Below are positions 20,985-30,695 of a stretch of DNA of 60,211 nt, one piece after another. A model generated the notes under the pieces. The model searched no databases and had not been told where the DNA came from. It worked only from the letters and a program-made list of their open reading frames with translations. This DNA is from Listeria floridensis FSL S10-1187. Its GTDB lineage: Bacteria > Bacillota > Bacilli > Lactobacillales > Listeriaceae. The stretch is taken from contig NZ_AODF01000039.1 of the NCBI RefSeq assembly GCF_000525875.1, forward strand, positions 1 to 60,211, written 5' to 3'. Both the position numbers and the translations under genes were made by a program. Position 1 is the stretch's first letter; every line of letters starts with the position of its first letter.

Positions 20985-21367
20985 TTGATCAAATTGATTA
21001 AAAAAATAGAAGTCATGTTATATGTAAACAATGTCGAAAAAATTGCTAACTTTTTTTGAAAAAAACCTTTGAAGCAAACCGCGCGGCTGAACAAGAAATG
21101 CCTGATGGATCGCTGATGATCAAACTGGATCTTGCAAATCAATTTGCCCTTTGTCTCTTTAATCAAGACTTCATCAAGAAATTTTCGCCCGAAGTATCAC
21201 TTGAGACCCCATCAATTATGCTTTTTTCGACAGAGATTGAAAAACTTCACGCTAAGATTTCTGAGCAAGGCTTTTTCATCAGTCCGATTTCTGATGAACA
21301 TGGTCAAAAAGGCTTTAACTTTGCTGACCCGGAAGGACATTATTTCGCAGTGAGTGAAGCAGAATAA
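20985..21367 (+). CDS. VOC-superfamily (glyoxalase/bleomycin-resistance fold) protein (frameshifted in this sequence)
   Basis: A small protein of about 124-127 residues with the beta-alpha-beta-beta-beta repeats of the VOC superfamily: MLYVNNVEKIANFF at the start, then IMLFSTEIEKLHAKISEQG and FADPEGHYFAVSE at the end. No specific substrate can be read from the sequence. The frame breaks in the seven-T run at 21051-21057; one more T joins the N-terminal 22 residues to the rest. The start is TTG at 20985 or 20994, preceded by repeated AAAGG. A bidirectional terminator follows. Confidence 0.7.
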
Positions 21368-21377
21368 ATTGGCAAAC

Positions 21378-21417
21378 AAAAAAAAGGCCGACTGAAACTA
21401 CCCGTCGACCTTTTTTT
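21378..21417. terminator. Bidirectional terminator
   Basis: Hairpin AAGGCCGAC/GTCGACCTT with one mismatch, flanked by A and T runs on both sides, between two convergent genes (VOC protein on plus, repeat protein on minus). Confidence 0.8.
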
Positions 21418-21429
21418 GATTTTAAATTT

Positions 21430-24081
21430 TTATTTTAATGTTACTGCAACTCGCACCTGTTCAAAGTATCCTCGGTCCACACCGATTACTTCTACTTTAT
21501 CACTTGGACTCTTAACAAATTGCGAGATCGTAGCGAACTGATAGCTGCCATCTTCCATAGAAGCTTGTGCAACTACTTTTCCATTTACTGAAAGACGGAC
21601 TTTAGCAATATCTTTCCCGTATGTTCCGCTTAGCTCCGAATCAGTCAGCGCATAATCATTCGTTGTAAGACTATAATCTTGATCTCCTGGTTGAATCGCT
21701 ACTGCTTGGCGTGCAATTTCTGCTCCGGAAGCGTCACGACCAACTAATTCTAATTTATCGTTAGCACTTAAAACCCATGGTTCCACATAGATCTTTACAA
21801 CTCCGCCGCTTTTCACAGCTACTTCATTACGTTCCTTTCCATTTACGAATAACGCAACTTTTTCAATACTCTCACCATGCGTTCCTGTAAAATAAACGTC
21901 GCCAAAAGTATAGGAGTCAACCGTTAACTGATTAGCGAATTTTACTGTTTCACGTGTTTGCTCATGAAATCCTTTGTCAACTCCGATGACTTCTACTTTA
22001 TCATTAAAACTTATAATGGAAAGATTGGCATTTGCAAATGTAAATGACCCATTATCTGTCAAAGCTTGCGCAATCACCTTGCCGTTTACTGCAAGACGAA
22101 CGCGTGCCACATCTTGCCCGTATGTTCCTGTAAGTTCTTTAGCACCTAGTGCATAAGGATTGATATTCAGCGTATAATCCACTTTACCAGGATCTATAGT
22201 AACCGTTTGACGTGTAACTTCTTTACCGGATGCATCGCGACCAACAATTTCTACTTTGTCATTGGCACTTAAAACCCACGGATCTACATAGATTTTATAA
22301 CTTCCGCCATCTTTCACAGCTACTTCATTCTTTTCTTTTCCGTTTACAAGTACAGCTACTTTTTCAATACTTTTCCCATGCATTCCCGTAACATGCAAGT
22401 CTCCAAAAGTGAAAGGATCAATCGTCATTTTATTAGCAAAATCAATCGTGATACGCGCTTGCTCATAGAATCCTTTATCAATACCGATGACTTCTACTTT
22501 ATCATTTTGACTAACGATATAGGAGCCAGCATTGGCGAATGTGAAAGCGCCGTTTGCTACTGTAGCTTGTGCGACCACTTTACCATTAACAGCCAAGCGG
22601 ACACGTGCCAAGTCTTCCCCGTATGTCCCTGTTAATTCCTGTGTTCCAAAGTTATAAGCTTCTGCTGTAAGTGTATAATCCATATCTCCTGCTTGGACTT
22701 TTACAACTTCACGTGCCACTTCTGTCCCTGTTGCATCGCGACCAACAATTTCTACTTTATCACTCGGACTTAAAATCCATGGATCACTATATAAGATGTA
22801 ATTTCCTCCATCTTTAACTTTCACTTCATTTTTTTCTTTTCCATTAACAAACAATGCCACTTTTTCAATACTTGAACCGTGTTTTCCGATCAAGTGAGTA
22901 TCTCCAAACGTGAATGGGTCAATCGATAATTTATTAGAAAACTCTACAGTTGTACGCGCTTGTTCAAAATATCCCTTATCCGCTCCGATAATCTCTACTT
23001 TATCATTAACACTCGAAATAAATGCTCCTGCATTAGCAAATGTAAAGATACCATTTTCTACGACTGCTTGAGCAACTACCTTATCATTGACTGAAAGACG
23101 AACACGTGCTAAATCTTTCCCATATGTTCCTGTTAGCGCCGTATCGCCAAAGGCATATGAGTCCGCAACCAGTGCATAATCCATATCTCCTGCTTGAATT
23201 GGCACTTCAATGCGAATGATTTCTGTACCAGATGCGTCACGACCAACAACTTCTGCTTTGTCATTTGGACTCAAAATCCACGGATCTACGTACAGAATAT
23301 AATTTCCGCCTACTTTGACTTTTACTTCATTTTTTTCTTTTCCATTAACAAATAAAGCAACTTTCTCAACATTTACACCATGTTTCCCTACAAAATGAGT
23401 ATCTCCATAAGTAAACGGATCTGCTGTTAATTTATTGGCAAACTCTACAGTGATACGTGCTTGTTCAAAAAAGCCTTTATCCACACCAATAAGCTCAACT
23501 TGATCATTTACGCTCGAAACAAATGAAGATATATTTGCTAAAGTGAAAACCCCATCTTCAACTGCAGCTTGTCCTACGACCTTTCCGTTCACTGCTAAAC
23601 GAACACGATCTAAGTCTGATCCATATGTACCTGTTAATGTTTGATCTCCGTATGAGAATGTATCTGCTTGCAGAGCATAATCCATATTCTCTGCACGAAT
23701 TGCAGCTGCTTTCCGAGCTACCTCAAGACCGTTTTCATCGCGACCTGCGATTTCAATTTTATCACTTGGACTTAAAATCCAAGGTTTGGCATAAATTTCA
23801 AAAAGGCCGCCATCTTTTACAGCTACGGCATTTCGTTCCTTTCCATTTACAAAAAGCACAACGGTCTTGATATTTGCACCGTTAGTTCCTTTAAAGTGCA
23901 CATCTCCAAAATTGTAAGCATTTACAGACAATGAACTGTCGAGTGGTATAGCAGCAACCTTCTGCAGTTCATTCGGTTGATATGGAACAGATGCTTTTGC
24001 AGTAGTTGCGGGTAATAAAGAACCGCAAATTAAAGCGCTTACTAAAACGAATCCCAAAACTTTATTTTTCTTCTTATTCAT
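21430..24081 (-). CDS. Secreted protein of ten tandem Ig-like modules (five alternating pairs)
   Basis: An 883-residue exported protein: signal peptide ending TTAKAS (about residue 31), then ten modules of about 85 residues. Two types alternate. Type A contains FGD(T/V)HFxG-HG, VALFVNGKEKNEV and PWILSPxDKxEIVGRDASG. Type B contains DYxLxAxxYxFG, LTGTYGxDLARVRL, VNGKVVAQA and NDKVEVIGxDKGxxEQAR. Each is present five times, giving a repeat dyad of about 500 bases. The modules share a core plan with the seven modules of the 13394-18233 protein. No LPXTG, GW or LysM anchor is present. It is complete, with no frameshift. The start is supported by AAAAGGGGCGACAAA just before the ATG. Confidence 0.85.
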   Translation of the reverse strand: MNKKKNKVLGFVLVSALICGSLLPATTAKASVPYQPNELQKVAAIPLDSSLSVNAYNFGDVHFKGTNGANIKTVVLFVNGKERNAVAVKDGGLFEIYAKPWILSPSDKIEIAGRDENGLEVARKAAAIRAENMDYALQADTFSYGDQTLTGTYGSDLDRVRLAVNGKVVGQAAVEDGVFTLANISSFVSSVNDQVELIGVDKGFFEQARITVEFANKLTADPFTYGDTHFVGKHGVNVEKVALFVNGKEKNEVKVKVGGNYILYVDPWILSPNDKAEVVGRDASGTEIIRIEVPIQAGDMDYALVADSYAFGDTALTGTYGKDLARVRLSVNDKVVAQAVVENGIFTFANAGAFISSVNDKVEIIGADKGYFEQARTTVEFSNKLSIDPFTFGDTHLIGKHGSSIEKVALFVNGKEKNEVKVKDGGNYILYSDPWILSPSDKVEIVGRDATGTEVAREVVKVQAGDMDYTLTAEAYNFGTQELTGTYGEDLARVRLAVNGKVVAQATVANGAFTFANAGSYIVSQNDKVEVIGIDKGFYEQARITIDFANKMTIDPFTFGDLHVTGMHGKSIEKVAVLVNGKEKNEVAVKDGGSYKIYVDPWVLSANDKVEIVGRDASGKEVTRQTVTIDPGKVDYTLNINPYALGAKELTGTYGQDVARVRLAVNGKVIAQALTDNGSFTFANANLSIISFNDKVEVIGVDKGFHEQTRETVKFANQLTVDSYTFGDVYFTGTHGESIEKVALFVNGKERNEVAVKSGGVVKIYVEPWVLSANDKLELVGRDASGAEIARQAVAIQPGDQDYSLTTNDYALTDSELSGTYGKDIAKVRLSVNGKVVAQASMEDGSYQFATISQFVKSPSDKVEVIGVDRGYFEQVRVAVTLK

Positions 24082-24458
24082 TTTGTCGCCCCTTTTCTTT
24101 TAATATTACTCTCTTTTCTAGTATACAATTTTTTTCATTTGTTTTTGTGACAGAATTTCGAACAATTTAAAAAGAAAGACGCATTTTTATATCCTTTGGA
24201 CTAACTTTTGGATAATGCTTCCATTTATCTCCTGCATAGGCTGAACTACCATTGAACTATTTCTTTACACTTTACCTTCGTTACTTTTTTATTTCCATTT
24301 CTTTACATCACGTGAAACCCCTTCTTGTCCAAAGGATTTTACCATTAGATACTAAATTTGGCAGTTTCTTTTGTTTCTCGTATACTCAGAAAGTGAATAT
24401 TTGATCATAGAAATGTATGATCATACATTAAAAATTCAAAAAGAAAGAAGGAATCAAA
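24082..24458. promoter_or_regulatory. Divergent promoter region with inverted repeats
   Basis: About 375 bases between the repeat protein (leftward) and phage-like gene pair 1 (rightward). It contains an 11-bp inverted repeat ATCCTTTGGAC at 24191-24201 and 24327-24337, the sequence ATACTAAATTTGGCAG (24349-24364) that recurs upstream of phage-like pair 2, and a perfect 18-bp palindrome AATGTATGATCATACATT (24412-24429). Confidence 0.5.
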
Positions 24459-24844
24459 ATGAAGGTCATTAAAAAACGTATTGCAAAACACTTTTTTTTC
24501 TCTCATCCTTGCTTTACAGACTTTATTTTTCGGTATTTTTTTTACTAGCTCACCATGATTTTATGGCCACTAAAACTGCCTATGAACCGTTGACAGATTT
24601 AATGGGGGATCACTTGGCAGCTTGGCTTTTGACATGCGCCGGCTTACTCAATTTGTTCTGCTTGCTGGGCGGAAAAACTCGCTTTAGACGCTGGGTTTTA
24701 ATCGCAACCGCTTTTATTTGGGCGCTCTTTTTTGCCGCTTTTTTCAGTCAGGAGCTTGGCGGCTATCCAAACATTGGCTGGATTTTCATTCTCGGCCTTA
24801 ACGCCGCCATTCTTCATGAAGCCGCAACAGAGGATTTTTCATGA
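24459..24844 (+). CDS. Phage-like small membrane protein, copy 1 (two frameshifts in this sequence)
   Basis: A membrane protein of 127 residues after correcting two eight-T runs (24492-24499 and 24536-24543, one T too many in each). It has three or four hydrophobic segments and ends EAATEDFS. It is a clear paralogue of the intact gene at 34321 (shared FSLILA-QTL-FG-F, LLAH-DFMATK and FFAAFFSQELGG). AGAAAGAAGGA precedes the ATG. Its stop overlaps the next start. In copy 2 this protein heads a lysis cassette, so a role in phage or bacteriocin-type lysis is plausible; I do not recognise a named family. Confidence 0.65.
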
Positions 24845-25098
24845 ACACACTCCTATCCTTTATCCCCCCAACCGTTGTCGTCGCCTGCATCACCGCTATT
24901 GGAACCTACTTTGCTTCCACAAAAAACAGCCAAACCACGATGGAAACTCTTTACACCACTGAAATTCAAAAAATTATTGCCGAATATAATTTTCAAATTG
25001 GTGAATTACGTCAGGAAATTCATTTTTTGAGGCGGGAAAATCAAGAACTCCATACGTTAATTGCAAAGTTGCAATCTTCTCGAAAAAATCGAACTTGA
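24841..25098 (+). CDS. Small membrane-anchored coiled-coil protein, copy 1
   Basis: An 85-residue protein: one N-terminal membrane segment (about residues 8-26) followed by a long charged coiled coil (EIQKIIAEYNFQIGELRQEI onward). It is a close paralogue of the protein at 34701-34958 (shared VVVACITAIGTYFAS and TTMETLYTTEIQKII). The layout resembles XhlA-like or accessory lysis proteins next to phage holins. It starts in the overlapping TGA/ATG of the preceding gene. In this copy no holin or endolysin follows. Confidence 0.7.
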   Translation: MNTLLSFIPPTVVVACITAIGTYFASTKNSQTTMETLYTTEIQKIIAEYNFQIGELRQEIHFLRRENQELHTLIAKLQSSRKNRT

Positions 25099-25356
25099 AA
25101 ATGAAATTTCCTATTTTTACCATTCTAGCTACTTCAAATACAATTTAAATTAACTAAAGATAATAAAAAAGATACTATCCTCAGTAACCGTCACTCATAC
25201 GGTTCCACACCTTTTCTTCGTGTTTCCACGAGCCATTCAATGCTGGAGATTTTCAGCCATACTATTTCTATTCAACTTATTTCTAGAACTATTTTTTGTG
25301 AAAATGATCACCTGCAAAATATGCAAGCGATCTTCATTTAAAGGAGGAAATTTATT
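25099..25356. other. Intergenic region, nothing recognised
   Basis: About 260 AT-rich bases where copy 2 would have the holin gene. I see no holin remnant and no clear terminator. AAAGGAGG at 25340-25347 is the ribosome binding site of the next gene. Confidence 0.35.
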
Positions 25357-25716
25357 ATGATAACTAAAAAAAATTTACGGATGCTTCAGCGCCAACTTTT
25401 GCATCAATTGGAGCTTACGACCACATCGGCCAAGAAAAAAGCTTTGCTTGCCAAACTTGAATATTATGAGGCGGTCGGTGATCGGCGCAAGGGGCGCAAA
25501 TTATCAGCCGATCAAAAATTACACTTATTTACAAAAGAAGAATACTTGAAACGCCGCCAAAACGAAAAAGACGCCGCAATCTATCAAAGTATCGGCGTCT
25601 CAAGACGATTATTCTATTTATGGAAAAAACGACAAGGACTTGTAAAAGAGCGCTCCGATAGTAATATCAAAGTGGAACGCCGCCAAACGTTTAGCCCTAA
25701 CCGCGAAAATTTCTAA
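25357..25716 (+). CDS. Small basic HTH-like protein, possibly phage-derived regulator
   Basis: A 119-residue, strongly basic protein. The N-terminal 50 residues are helical (MLQRQLLHQLELTTTSAKKKALLAKLEYYEA). A helix-turn-helix-like segment follows at about residues 75-95 (DAAIYQSIGVSRRLFYLWKKRQG), similar in pattern to the HTH of phage and transposon regulators. A strong AAAGGAGG precedes the ATG by about 9 bases. It lies just after phage-like gene pair 1. It may regulate the phage-like genes, but I do not recognise the family. Confidence 0.6.
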   Translation: MITKKNLRMLQRQLLHQLELTTTSAKKKALLAKLEYYEAVGDRRKGRKLSADQKLHLFTKEEYLKRRQNEKDAAIYQSIGVSRRLFYLWKKRQGLVKERSDSNIKVERRQTFSPNRENF

Positions 25717-25736
25717 AGGTTTTAAAGCAGGATTCA

Positions 25737-26792
25737 TCATTCTTTCGTAGAAAACGTATATTCCGTCACATAACCCCTCGGCTGATTCGCCTGTAAAATT
25801 GGTGTTTTAAACCGCGATTCATTCAGCGAATTCGGATAGAATTGTGTTTCCAAACAAAAACCTGCATGCTTTTGATAATGGGAGTTGCCCTTGCCGCCTG
25901 GATGGTCTACAAAGTTTCCTGTGTAAAATTGTACGCCAGCTGAATTTGTGGCCACCTCCATTACGATGCCGCTTTCGTCTCCGCTAGCCATCGCAAATTT
26001 CTGCAAGCCGACCTCGGTTCCAGCCAGCACATAATTATGATCGTATCCATTTGTAAACTTCAATTGGTCATTGTCCGCATCCAAGTCTCGCCCAATGGTT
26101 TTTGCTTCGCGGAAATCAAATGGCGTTCCCGCAACCCTTACAATTTCCCCAGTTGGTATCTTATCCGCATCTTGAACCGGTGTATAGAATTCACTCGCAA
26201 GTATCAATTCGTGATTTAAAATATTCCCGCTTCCAGCCCCATTTAGATTGAAATAACTATGGCTCGTCGGGTTAAAAACTGTGAGTTGATTAGCGATTCC
26301 GCGGTAAGAAATCGAAAGTGTTTGATTGTCTTTCAGTTCGTAAGTCAGCTCAAAAATCAGCTTCCCTGGAAAACCTTGATCGCCTGCTTCGCTCACCAGC
26401 TCAAAACTGATTTTACGCGCGGACTCATCAATTTGTTTGACAGTCCAAGGTCTCAGGTGATAACCGTCCGAACCGCTATGAAGGTTATTTTTCCCCTCAT
26501 TCGCTTCTAAAAAATAGGTCGTATCACCAAGTTCAAAAGCTGCACCCTTCGTTCGGTTTGCATTCCGCCCAATAATTGCACCGAAAAAGGCATCGTTTTC
26601 CGTTTCGTAATGCGCAAGATCATCATAGCCCAGCACCACATCGCGTAGCTTGCCTTCCCGGTCCGGAACCTCGAGCCGCACAAGCGCCGCACCAAAATCC
26701 GTTACGGTCATTCGCATGCCAGACGTTGTTTCAAACGTGAATAAATTTACTTCCTGCCCATTTGCTAACAAGCCAAAAGATTGTTTCTTCAT
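25737..26792 (-). CDS. galM: Aldose 1-epimerase
   Basis: A 351-residue galactose-mutarotase-like protein interconverting alpha and beta anomers of aldoses. The GalM catalytic pair is visible: His in NPTSHSYFNL and Glu in CLETQFYPNSLN. The substrate-site GRNANRT is also present. It lies last in the arabinose operon, separated from araA by a hairpin, so it probably serves L-arabinose mutarotation. GGAGG precedes the ATG. Confidence 0.9.
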   Translation of the reverse strand: MKKQSFGLLANGQEVNLFTFETTSGMRMTVTDFGAALVRLEVPDREGKLRDVVLGYDDLAHYETENDAFFGAIIGRNANRTKGAAFELGDTTYFLEANEGKNNLHSGSDGYHLRPWTVKQIDESARKISFELVSEAGDQGFPGKLIFELTYELKDNQTLSISYRGIANQLTVFNPTSHSYFNLNGAGSGNILNHELILASEFYTPVQDADKIPTGEIVRVAGTPFDFREAKTIGRDLDADNDQLKFTNGYDHNYVLAGTEVGLQKFAMASGDESGIVMEVATNSAGVQFYTGNFVDHPGGKGNSHYQKHAGFCLETQFYPNSLNESRFKTPILQANQPRGYVTEYTFSTKE

Positions 26793-26818
26793 CTGTGTTC
26801 CTCCTTTACATGCAAAAT

Positions 26819-26845
26819 CCCCCGTCTTTTTTGATAAGGCGGGGG
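26819..26845 (-). terminator. Hairpin between araA and galM
   Basis: CCCCCG/CGGGGG stem with a 15-base loop after the araA stop; a short T run follows on the minus strand. It probably gives partial termination and lowers galM expression. Confidence 0.6.
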
Positions 26846-26868
26846 AAAGTTTGATGAAATCGATGCTA

Positions 26869-28293
26869 CTACTTGATGACGACTGTTTCTAGGCCAACTA
26901 ATTTCGCCCACGTTAAAATTTGATCCGTCGTCAAGTTGAGCGAAACCACTGTATGGTGCCCGCCGCCTGCCTCAATCCAAGCATGAACCCCTTCATGGAA
27001 ATTCGGTTTTACTTCCCATAAAACACGTGCCACTGGGAGGTTTGGTGCTTCTTCGGTCGGTTCAAATGCCGCGACTTCATTCACGATCAGTTTGTAGTGC
27101 GTGCCGAAATCTGCCATCGAAACCACAACGCCGTCTCCTGCTTTTCCGTCAAACACTAGACGAGCTGGGTCTTCACGATCGCCCATCGAAAGTGGCGAAA
27201 CCACAATTTTTGGTTTGTTTACAGCAAGCGTTGGATCAACTTCCATCATATGCGATTGCAGAATGGCTTCTTTGCCTGCAGCCAGTTCATACGTATAATC
27301 TTCCATGAAACCAGTATTTTGATTATGCGACATGACTTTCATCAACCGATCAAGTGCTGCCGTTTTCCAGTCGCCTTCACCAGCAAATCCGTATCCATCT
27401 GCCATCAAACGTTGCACAGCAAGACCTGGTAGCTGCTGCATGCCATACAAATCTTCAAAGTTTGTCGTAAACGCATTGTAACCTTCTTTTTCAAGGAAAC
27501 GGCGGATTCCGATTTCTTGGCGTGCCTGCACTTTCACATGCGCTTCCCAAGTTGCTTTGTCATAATCCCCATAATCAAAATCATAAAGTGAGCGGTATTC
27601 CTCAAACAGCGCATCCACTTCTGTATCCGAAACAGCATCTACAACTTGAACTAAATCACCAATCCCAAAGTAATCGACCACCCAGCCGTAATCAATTTGT
27701 GCTTCAATCTTATCGCCGTCTGTTACGCCTACATTTCGCATGTTGTCACCAAAACGTGCCACTTTGATCGCAAAGCTTTCATTATAAGCTACCGCAACGT
27801 CCATCCAGTCTGCCACTTGCTGTTGAACCGCAGGATCTTGCCAGTAACCCACTACAATTTTATTGCGTTTATCAAGTCGTGCATTGATAAAACCATATTC
27901 GCGGTCACCATGTGCAGATTGATTCAAATTCATAAAGTCCATATCAATTGTTTTCCATGGAATACTTTCATTAAATTGTGTTGCCAAATGAAGCAGCGGC
28001 TTTTGCAAAAGTTTCGTGCCGCGAATCCACATTTTCGCTGGTGAAAAAGTGTGCATCCAAGTAATTACGCCTGCCACTTCATCGCGATAATTGACTTCTT
28101 TCATGATTTTTGTGATGATTTCCGAGCTGACTGCAAGTTCTTTCAATACAACCGGATAAGGCATTTTACCGCTTTCGTTTAAGCCTGCCACCATTTTTTC
28201 CGCGTCTTCCTTTACACTGCGTAAAGCTTCATCTCCATACAAATGTTGCGACCCAACTACAAACCAAAATTCTTTTTTATCCATGTTCATCAT
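26869..28293 (-). CDS. araA: L-arabinose isomerase
   Basis: A 474-residue enzyme converting L-arabinose to L-ribulose, a cytosolic Mn-dependent isomerase. Family segments are FWFVVGSQHLYG at the start, TWMHTFSPAKMWIRG, the metal-site glutamates in FAGEGDWKTAAL and FMEDYTYEL, and the C-terminal GGGHHTVVS. The start is the ATG at 28293 (MMNMDKKEF), preceded by AAGGAG; the in-frame extension upstream overlaps araD. It follows araD by 16 bases. Confidence 0.96.
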   Translation of the reverse strand: MMNMDKKEFWFVVGSQHLYGDEALRSVKEDAEKMVAGLNESGKMPYPVVLKELAVSSEIITKIMKEVNYRDEVAGVITWMHTFSPAKMWIRGTKLLQKPLLHLATQFNESIPWKTIDMDFMNLNQSAHGDREYGFINARLDKRNKIVVGYWQDPAVQQQVADWMDVAVAYNESFAIKVARFGDNMRNVGVTDGDKIEAQIDYGWVVDYFGIGDLVQVVDAVSDTEVDALFEEYRSLYDFDYGDYDKATWEAHVKVQARQEIGIRRFLEKEGYNAFTTNFEDLYGMQQLPGLAVQRLMADGYGFAGEGDWKTAALDRLMKVMSHNQNTGFMEDYTYELAAGKEAILQSHMMEVDPTLAVNKPKIVVSPLSMGDREDPARLVFDGKAGDGVVVSMADFGTHYKLIVNEVAAFEPTEEAPNLPVARVLWEVKPNFHEGVHAWIEAGGGHHTVVSLNLTTDQILTWAKLVGLETVVIK

Positions 28294-28309
28294 TTTTTCC
28301 AGCTCCTTT

Positions 28310-29008
28310 TTATTTTCCTTGTCCATAATAGGCATTTTCGCCGTGTTTCCGTAGATAATGTTTGTCTAAAATTCGTTGCGGCAGTTCTTCTGCATAGCTA
28401 TTCAACTGACGGGTGAGAAGATTCATTTGGCACACTTCCTCAAGCACAACCGCATTCATAACAGCTGTTTTTGCATCTTTCCCCCATGTAAAAGGTCCGT
28501 GCCCGTGGAGGAGAACACCAGGAATATCGCTTGGTCGAATTTGACGTTCCTTAAACGTCTCGACAATCACGTTTCCAGTTTCGCGCTCATATCCCGCATC
28601 AATTTCCGCTTGAGTGAGAAAACGAGCACAAGGAACCGCACCATAAAAAGTATCTGCATGCGTTGTCCCCATTGCAGGCACATCCAGACCTGCTTGCGCC
28701 CAAATCGTTGCCCACGTTGAATGCGTATGTACGATGCCACCAATTTCTGGAAAGGCACGGTAAAGTACAGCATGTGTAGGCGTATCCGAAGATGGATTCA
28801 GCTCTCCTTCCACCACATTGTTATCGAGATCAACCACCACCATATCCGATGGCTGCATCTCATCATAACTAACACCACTCGGCTTGATAACAAAATAGCC
28901 GCTATCAGGGTCCATCGCACTGACATTGCCCCACGTATACTTAATGAGTCCACGCTCAGGCAGTTCCAAATTTGCAAGGAAAACCTCTTCCTTTAGTTTT
29001 TCAAGCAT
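28310..29008 (-). CDS. araD: L-ribulose-5-phosphate 4-epimerase
   Basis: A 232-residue class II aldolase-fold enzyme converting L-ribulose 5-phosphate to D-xylulose 5-phosphate. The zinc-binding HTHS and the later HGHG motif are present, along with KPSGVSYDE and [15 protein letters not shown]. The start at 29008 is 14 bases after the kinase stop; GGAAG lies before it. It works with AraA and the kinase to feed the pentose phosphate pathway. Confidence 0.96.
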   Translation of the reverse strand: MLEKLKEEVFLANLELPERGLIKYTWGNVSAMDPDSGYFVIKPSGVSYDEMQPSDMVVVDLDNNVVEGELNPSSDTPTHAVLYRAFPEIGGIVHTHSTWATIWAQAGLDVPAMGTTHADTFYGAVPCARFLTQAEIDAGYERETGNVIVETFKERQIRPSDIPGVLLHGHGPFTWGKDAKTAVMNAVVLEEVCQMNLLTRQLNSYAEELPQRILDKHYLRKHGENAYYGQGK

Positions 29009-29022
29009 GGTTGCACTTCCTT

Positions 29023-30615
29023 CTACATCAAATTTTGCGTCGCTGTTTTTTCGATCGCAATTCCAGCCCGGTAACGCTCGATGAACGTTCGGTAGCCAGC
29101 CATATCTTCTTCTGTCGGTTTTAAAGTTACACCCTGATCAGATCCGAAGACTTGCTCCTGCAAGAATTTTTCAAGTGTTTCTTCCTTTGCATGTTCCATG
29201 TAAGAAGCGAGGAGGGCTATGCCCCACGCGCCGCCTTCGCTGGCTGTTTCCATCACCGTGATCGGGGCTTCCATTGCGGCGGCTAGGATACGCTGACCAA
29301 CTTCAGGTGTTTTAAAGATGCCGCCGTGACCAACAAGCCGGTCAATCTGAATCTCTTCCTGCTTCAAAATATCAAGCCCGATTCGCATCGCACCAAAAGC
29401 ACTCGCAAGGTGGACACGCATAAAATTCGCCAAGTTAAAATTGCTCTCAGGTGTCCGGACAAAAAGCGGTCGTCCCTCATCCACACCCATGATATTTTCG
29501 CCTGAATAATACCCGTAGGATAAGAGCCCGCCACAATCAGCGTCGCCTGAAAGAGCTTCCTTGAATAAAACTGAAAACAGCTTTTCGGTACTGATATCAA
29601 GCCCTAAAACCTCAGTGAACTCGCCAAAAATTTTCATCCACGCGTTAATATCCGAGGAACAATTATTCGTGTGAACCATTCCAACTAAGTCGCCTGATGG
29701 TGTGGTCACCATATCAATCTCAGGATGGACAGCATCCAGCTCCTTCTCAAGCACAATCATCGCAAATGCTGACGTTCCAACTGAAACATTACCTGTACGT
29801 CTTGCCACGCTGTTCGTCGCGACCATCCCCGTTCCAGCATCGCCTTCTGGCGGACAAATTGGTATCCCCGCTTTAAGATGTCCGGTCGGATCAATCAAAT
29901 AGGCACCTTCTTGTGTCAAAGTTCCAGCTTGTTCGCCCGCCAAGCGAATTTCTGGTAAGATTTCATTCAATTCTAGCGAAACATCGTGACTTTTTATTAA
30001 ATCAGAAAAGATGTTCATCATCTTTTGATTGTAGCTTTTTGTCTCCAGATCAATCGGAAACATTCCAGAAGCATCTCCAATTCCAATGACTTTTTCACCT
30101 GTCAGCTGCCAGTGAACATAACCGGCTAGCGTAGTGAAAAAGGCAACATCTTTAACATGTTCCTCTTGATTTAAGATGGCTTGATAAAGATGTGCGATAC
30201 TCCAGCGCTGCGGAATATTGTATTGAAACGCCTCAGTCAGCTGCTGTTCTGCTTCCCTTGTGATGGCATTGCGCCACGTTCGAAACGGTACAAGCAGTTC
30301 ATTATTTCGGTCAAAAGCTAAATAACCGTGCATCATCGCACTGAAACCAATCGATCCGACCGATTCAAGCGTCTCTCCGTATTCTTCAAAAACTTCCGCT
30401 GCCAGTTTTCGGTAACTCATCCGCAAACCTTTCCAAACCTCTTCTAATGAATACGTCCAAATACCATCTTGCAGCTGATTTTCCCAATCATAGCTGCCCG
30501 AAGCAATTTGGCGAAATTTGGAATCAATCAAAACTGCCTTGATTCGCGTTGAACCGAATTCAATCCCTAAAGATGTCCGTCCATCTATGACATCTAACAT
30601 TTCTTGAGCTTTCAT
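29023..30615 (-). CDS. araB: FGGY-family L-ribulokinase
   Basis: A FGGY carbohydrate kinase of about 530 residues that should phosphorylate L-ribulose. Visible features are the N-terminal nucleotide fold [15 protein letters not shown], the [11 protein letters not shown] segment, [14 protein letters not shown] in the substrate site and [13 protein letters not shown] near the C-terminus. It belongs to the group of ribulokinases seen in lactobacilli and related Firmicutes rather than the B. subtilis AraB type. The start is probably the ATG at 30615 (12 residues before TSLGIE). The stronger GAGGGAGG site lies about 20 bases upstream and would suit an ATT at 30630. Confidence 0.88.
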   Translation of the reverse strand: MKAQEMLDVIDGRTSLGIEFGSTRIKAVLIDSKFRQIASGSYDWENQLQDGIWTYSLEEVWKGLRMSYRKLAAEVFEEYGETLESVGSIGFSAMMHGYLAFDRNNELLVPFRTWRNAITREAEQQLTEAFQYNIPQRWSIAHLYQAILNQEEHVKDVAFFTTLAGYVHWQLTGEKVIGIGDASGMFPIDLETKSYNQKMMNIFSDLIKSHDVSLELNEILPEIRLAGEQAGTLTQEGAYLIDPTGHLKAGIPICPPEGDAGTGMVATNSVARRTGNVSVGTSAFAMIVLEKELDAVHPEIDMVTTPSGDLVGMVHTNNCSSDINAWMKIFGEFTEVLGLDISTEKLFSVLFKEALSGDADCGGLLSYGYYSGENIMGVDEGRPLFVRTPESNFNLANFMRVHLASAFGAMRIGLDILKQEEIQIDRLVGHGGIFKTPEVGQRILAAAMEAPITVMETASEGGAWGIALLASYMEHAKEETLEKFLQEQVFGSDQGVTLKPTEEDMAGYRTFIERYRAGIAIEKTATQNLM

Positions 30616-30676
30616 TTCTTCCGTCTTAATGGAAAAAACCTCCCTCGTTGTTAAATTTTGGATCAAATCATCGCGT

Positions 30677-30690
30677 TTATAGCGCTTACA
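30677..30690. promoter_or_regulatory. cre site 1 (CcpA)
   Basis: TTATAGCGCTTACA matches the catabolite-responsive element pattern TGWNANCGNTNWCA with one mismatch. It lies downstream of the araB promoter, where CcpA binding would block the operon when glucose is present. Confidence 0.7.
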
Positions 30691-30695
30691 TTCTT

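Noticed and set aside
21946..21960. TGTTTCACGTGTTTG, half match to parS
   Set aside because: Only one half-site matches; it falls in coding sequence of the repeat protein and is likely chance.
13394..24081. Regularly spaced repeats suggesting a CRISPR array
   Set aside because: The repeats are about 200-500 bases long and in frame; they encode Ig-like protein modules.
24305..24320. ACATCACGTGAAACCC, half match to parS
   Set aside because: The left half deviates at several positions, unlike the five perfect sites.
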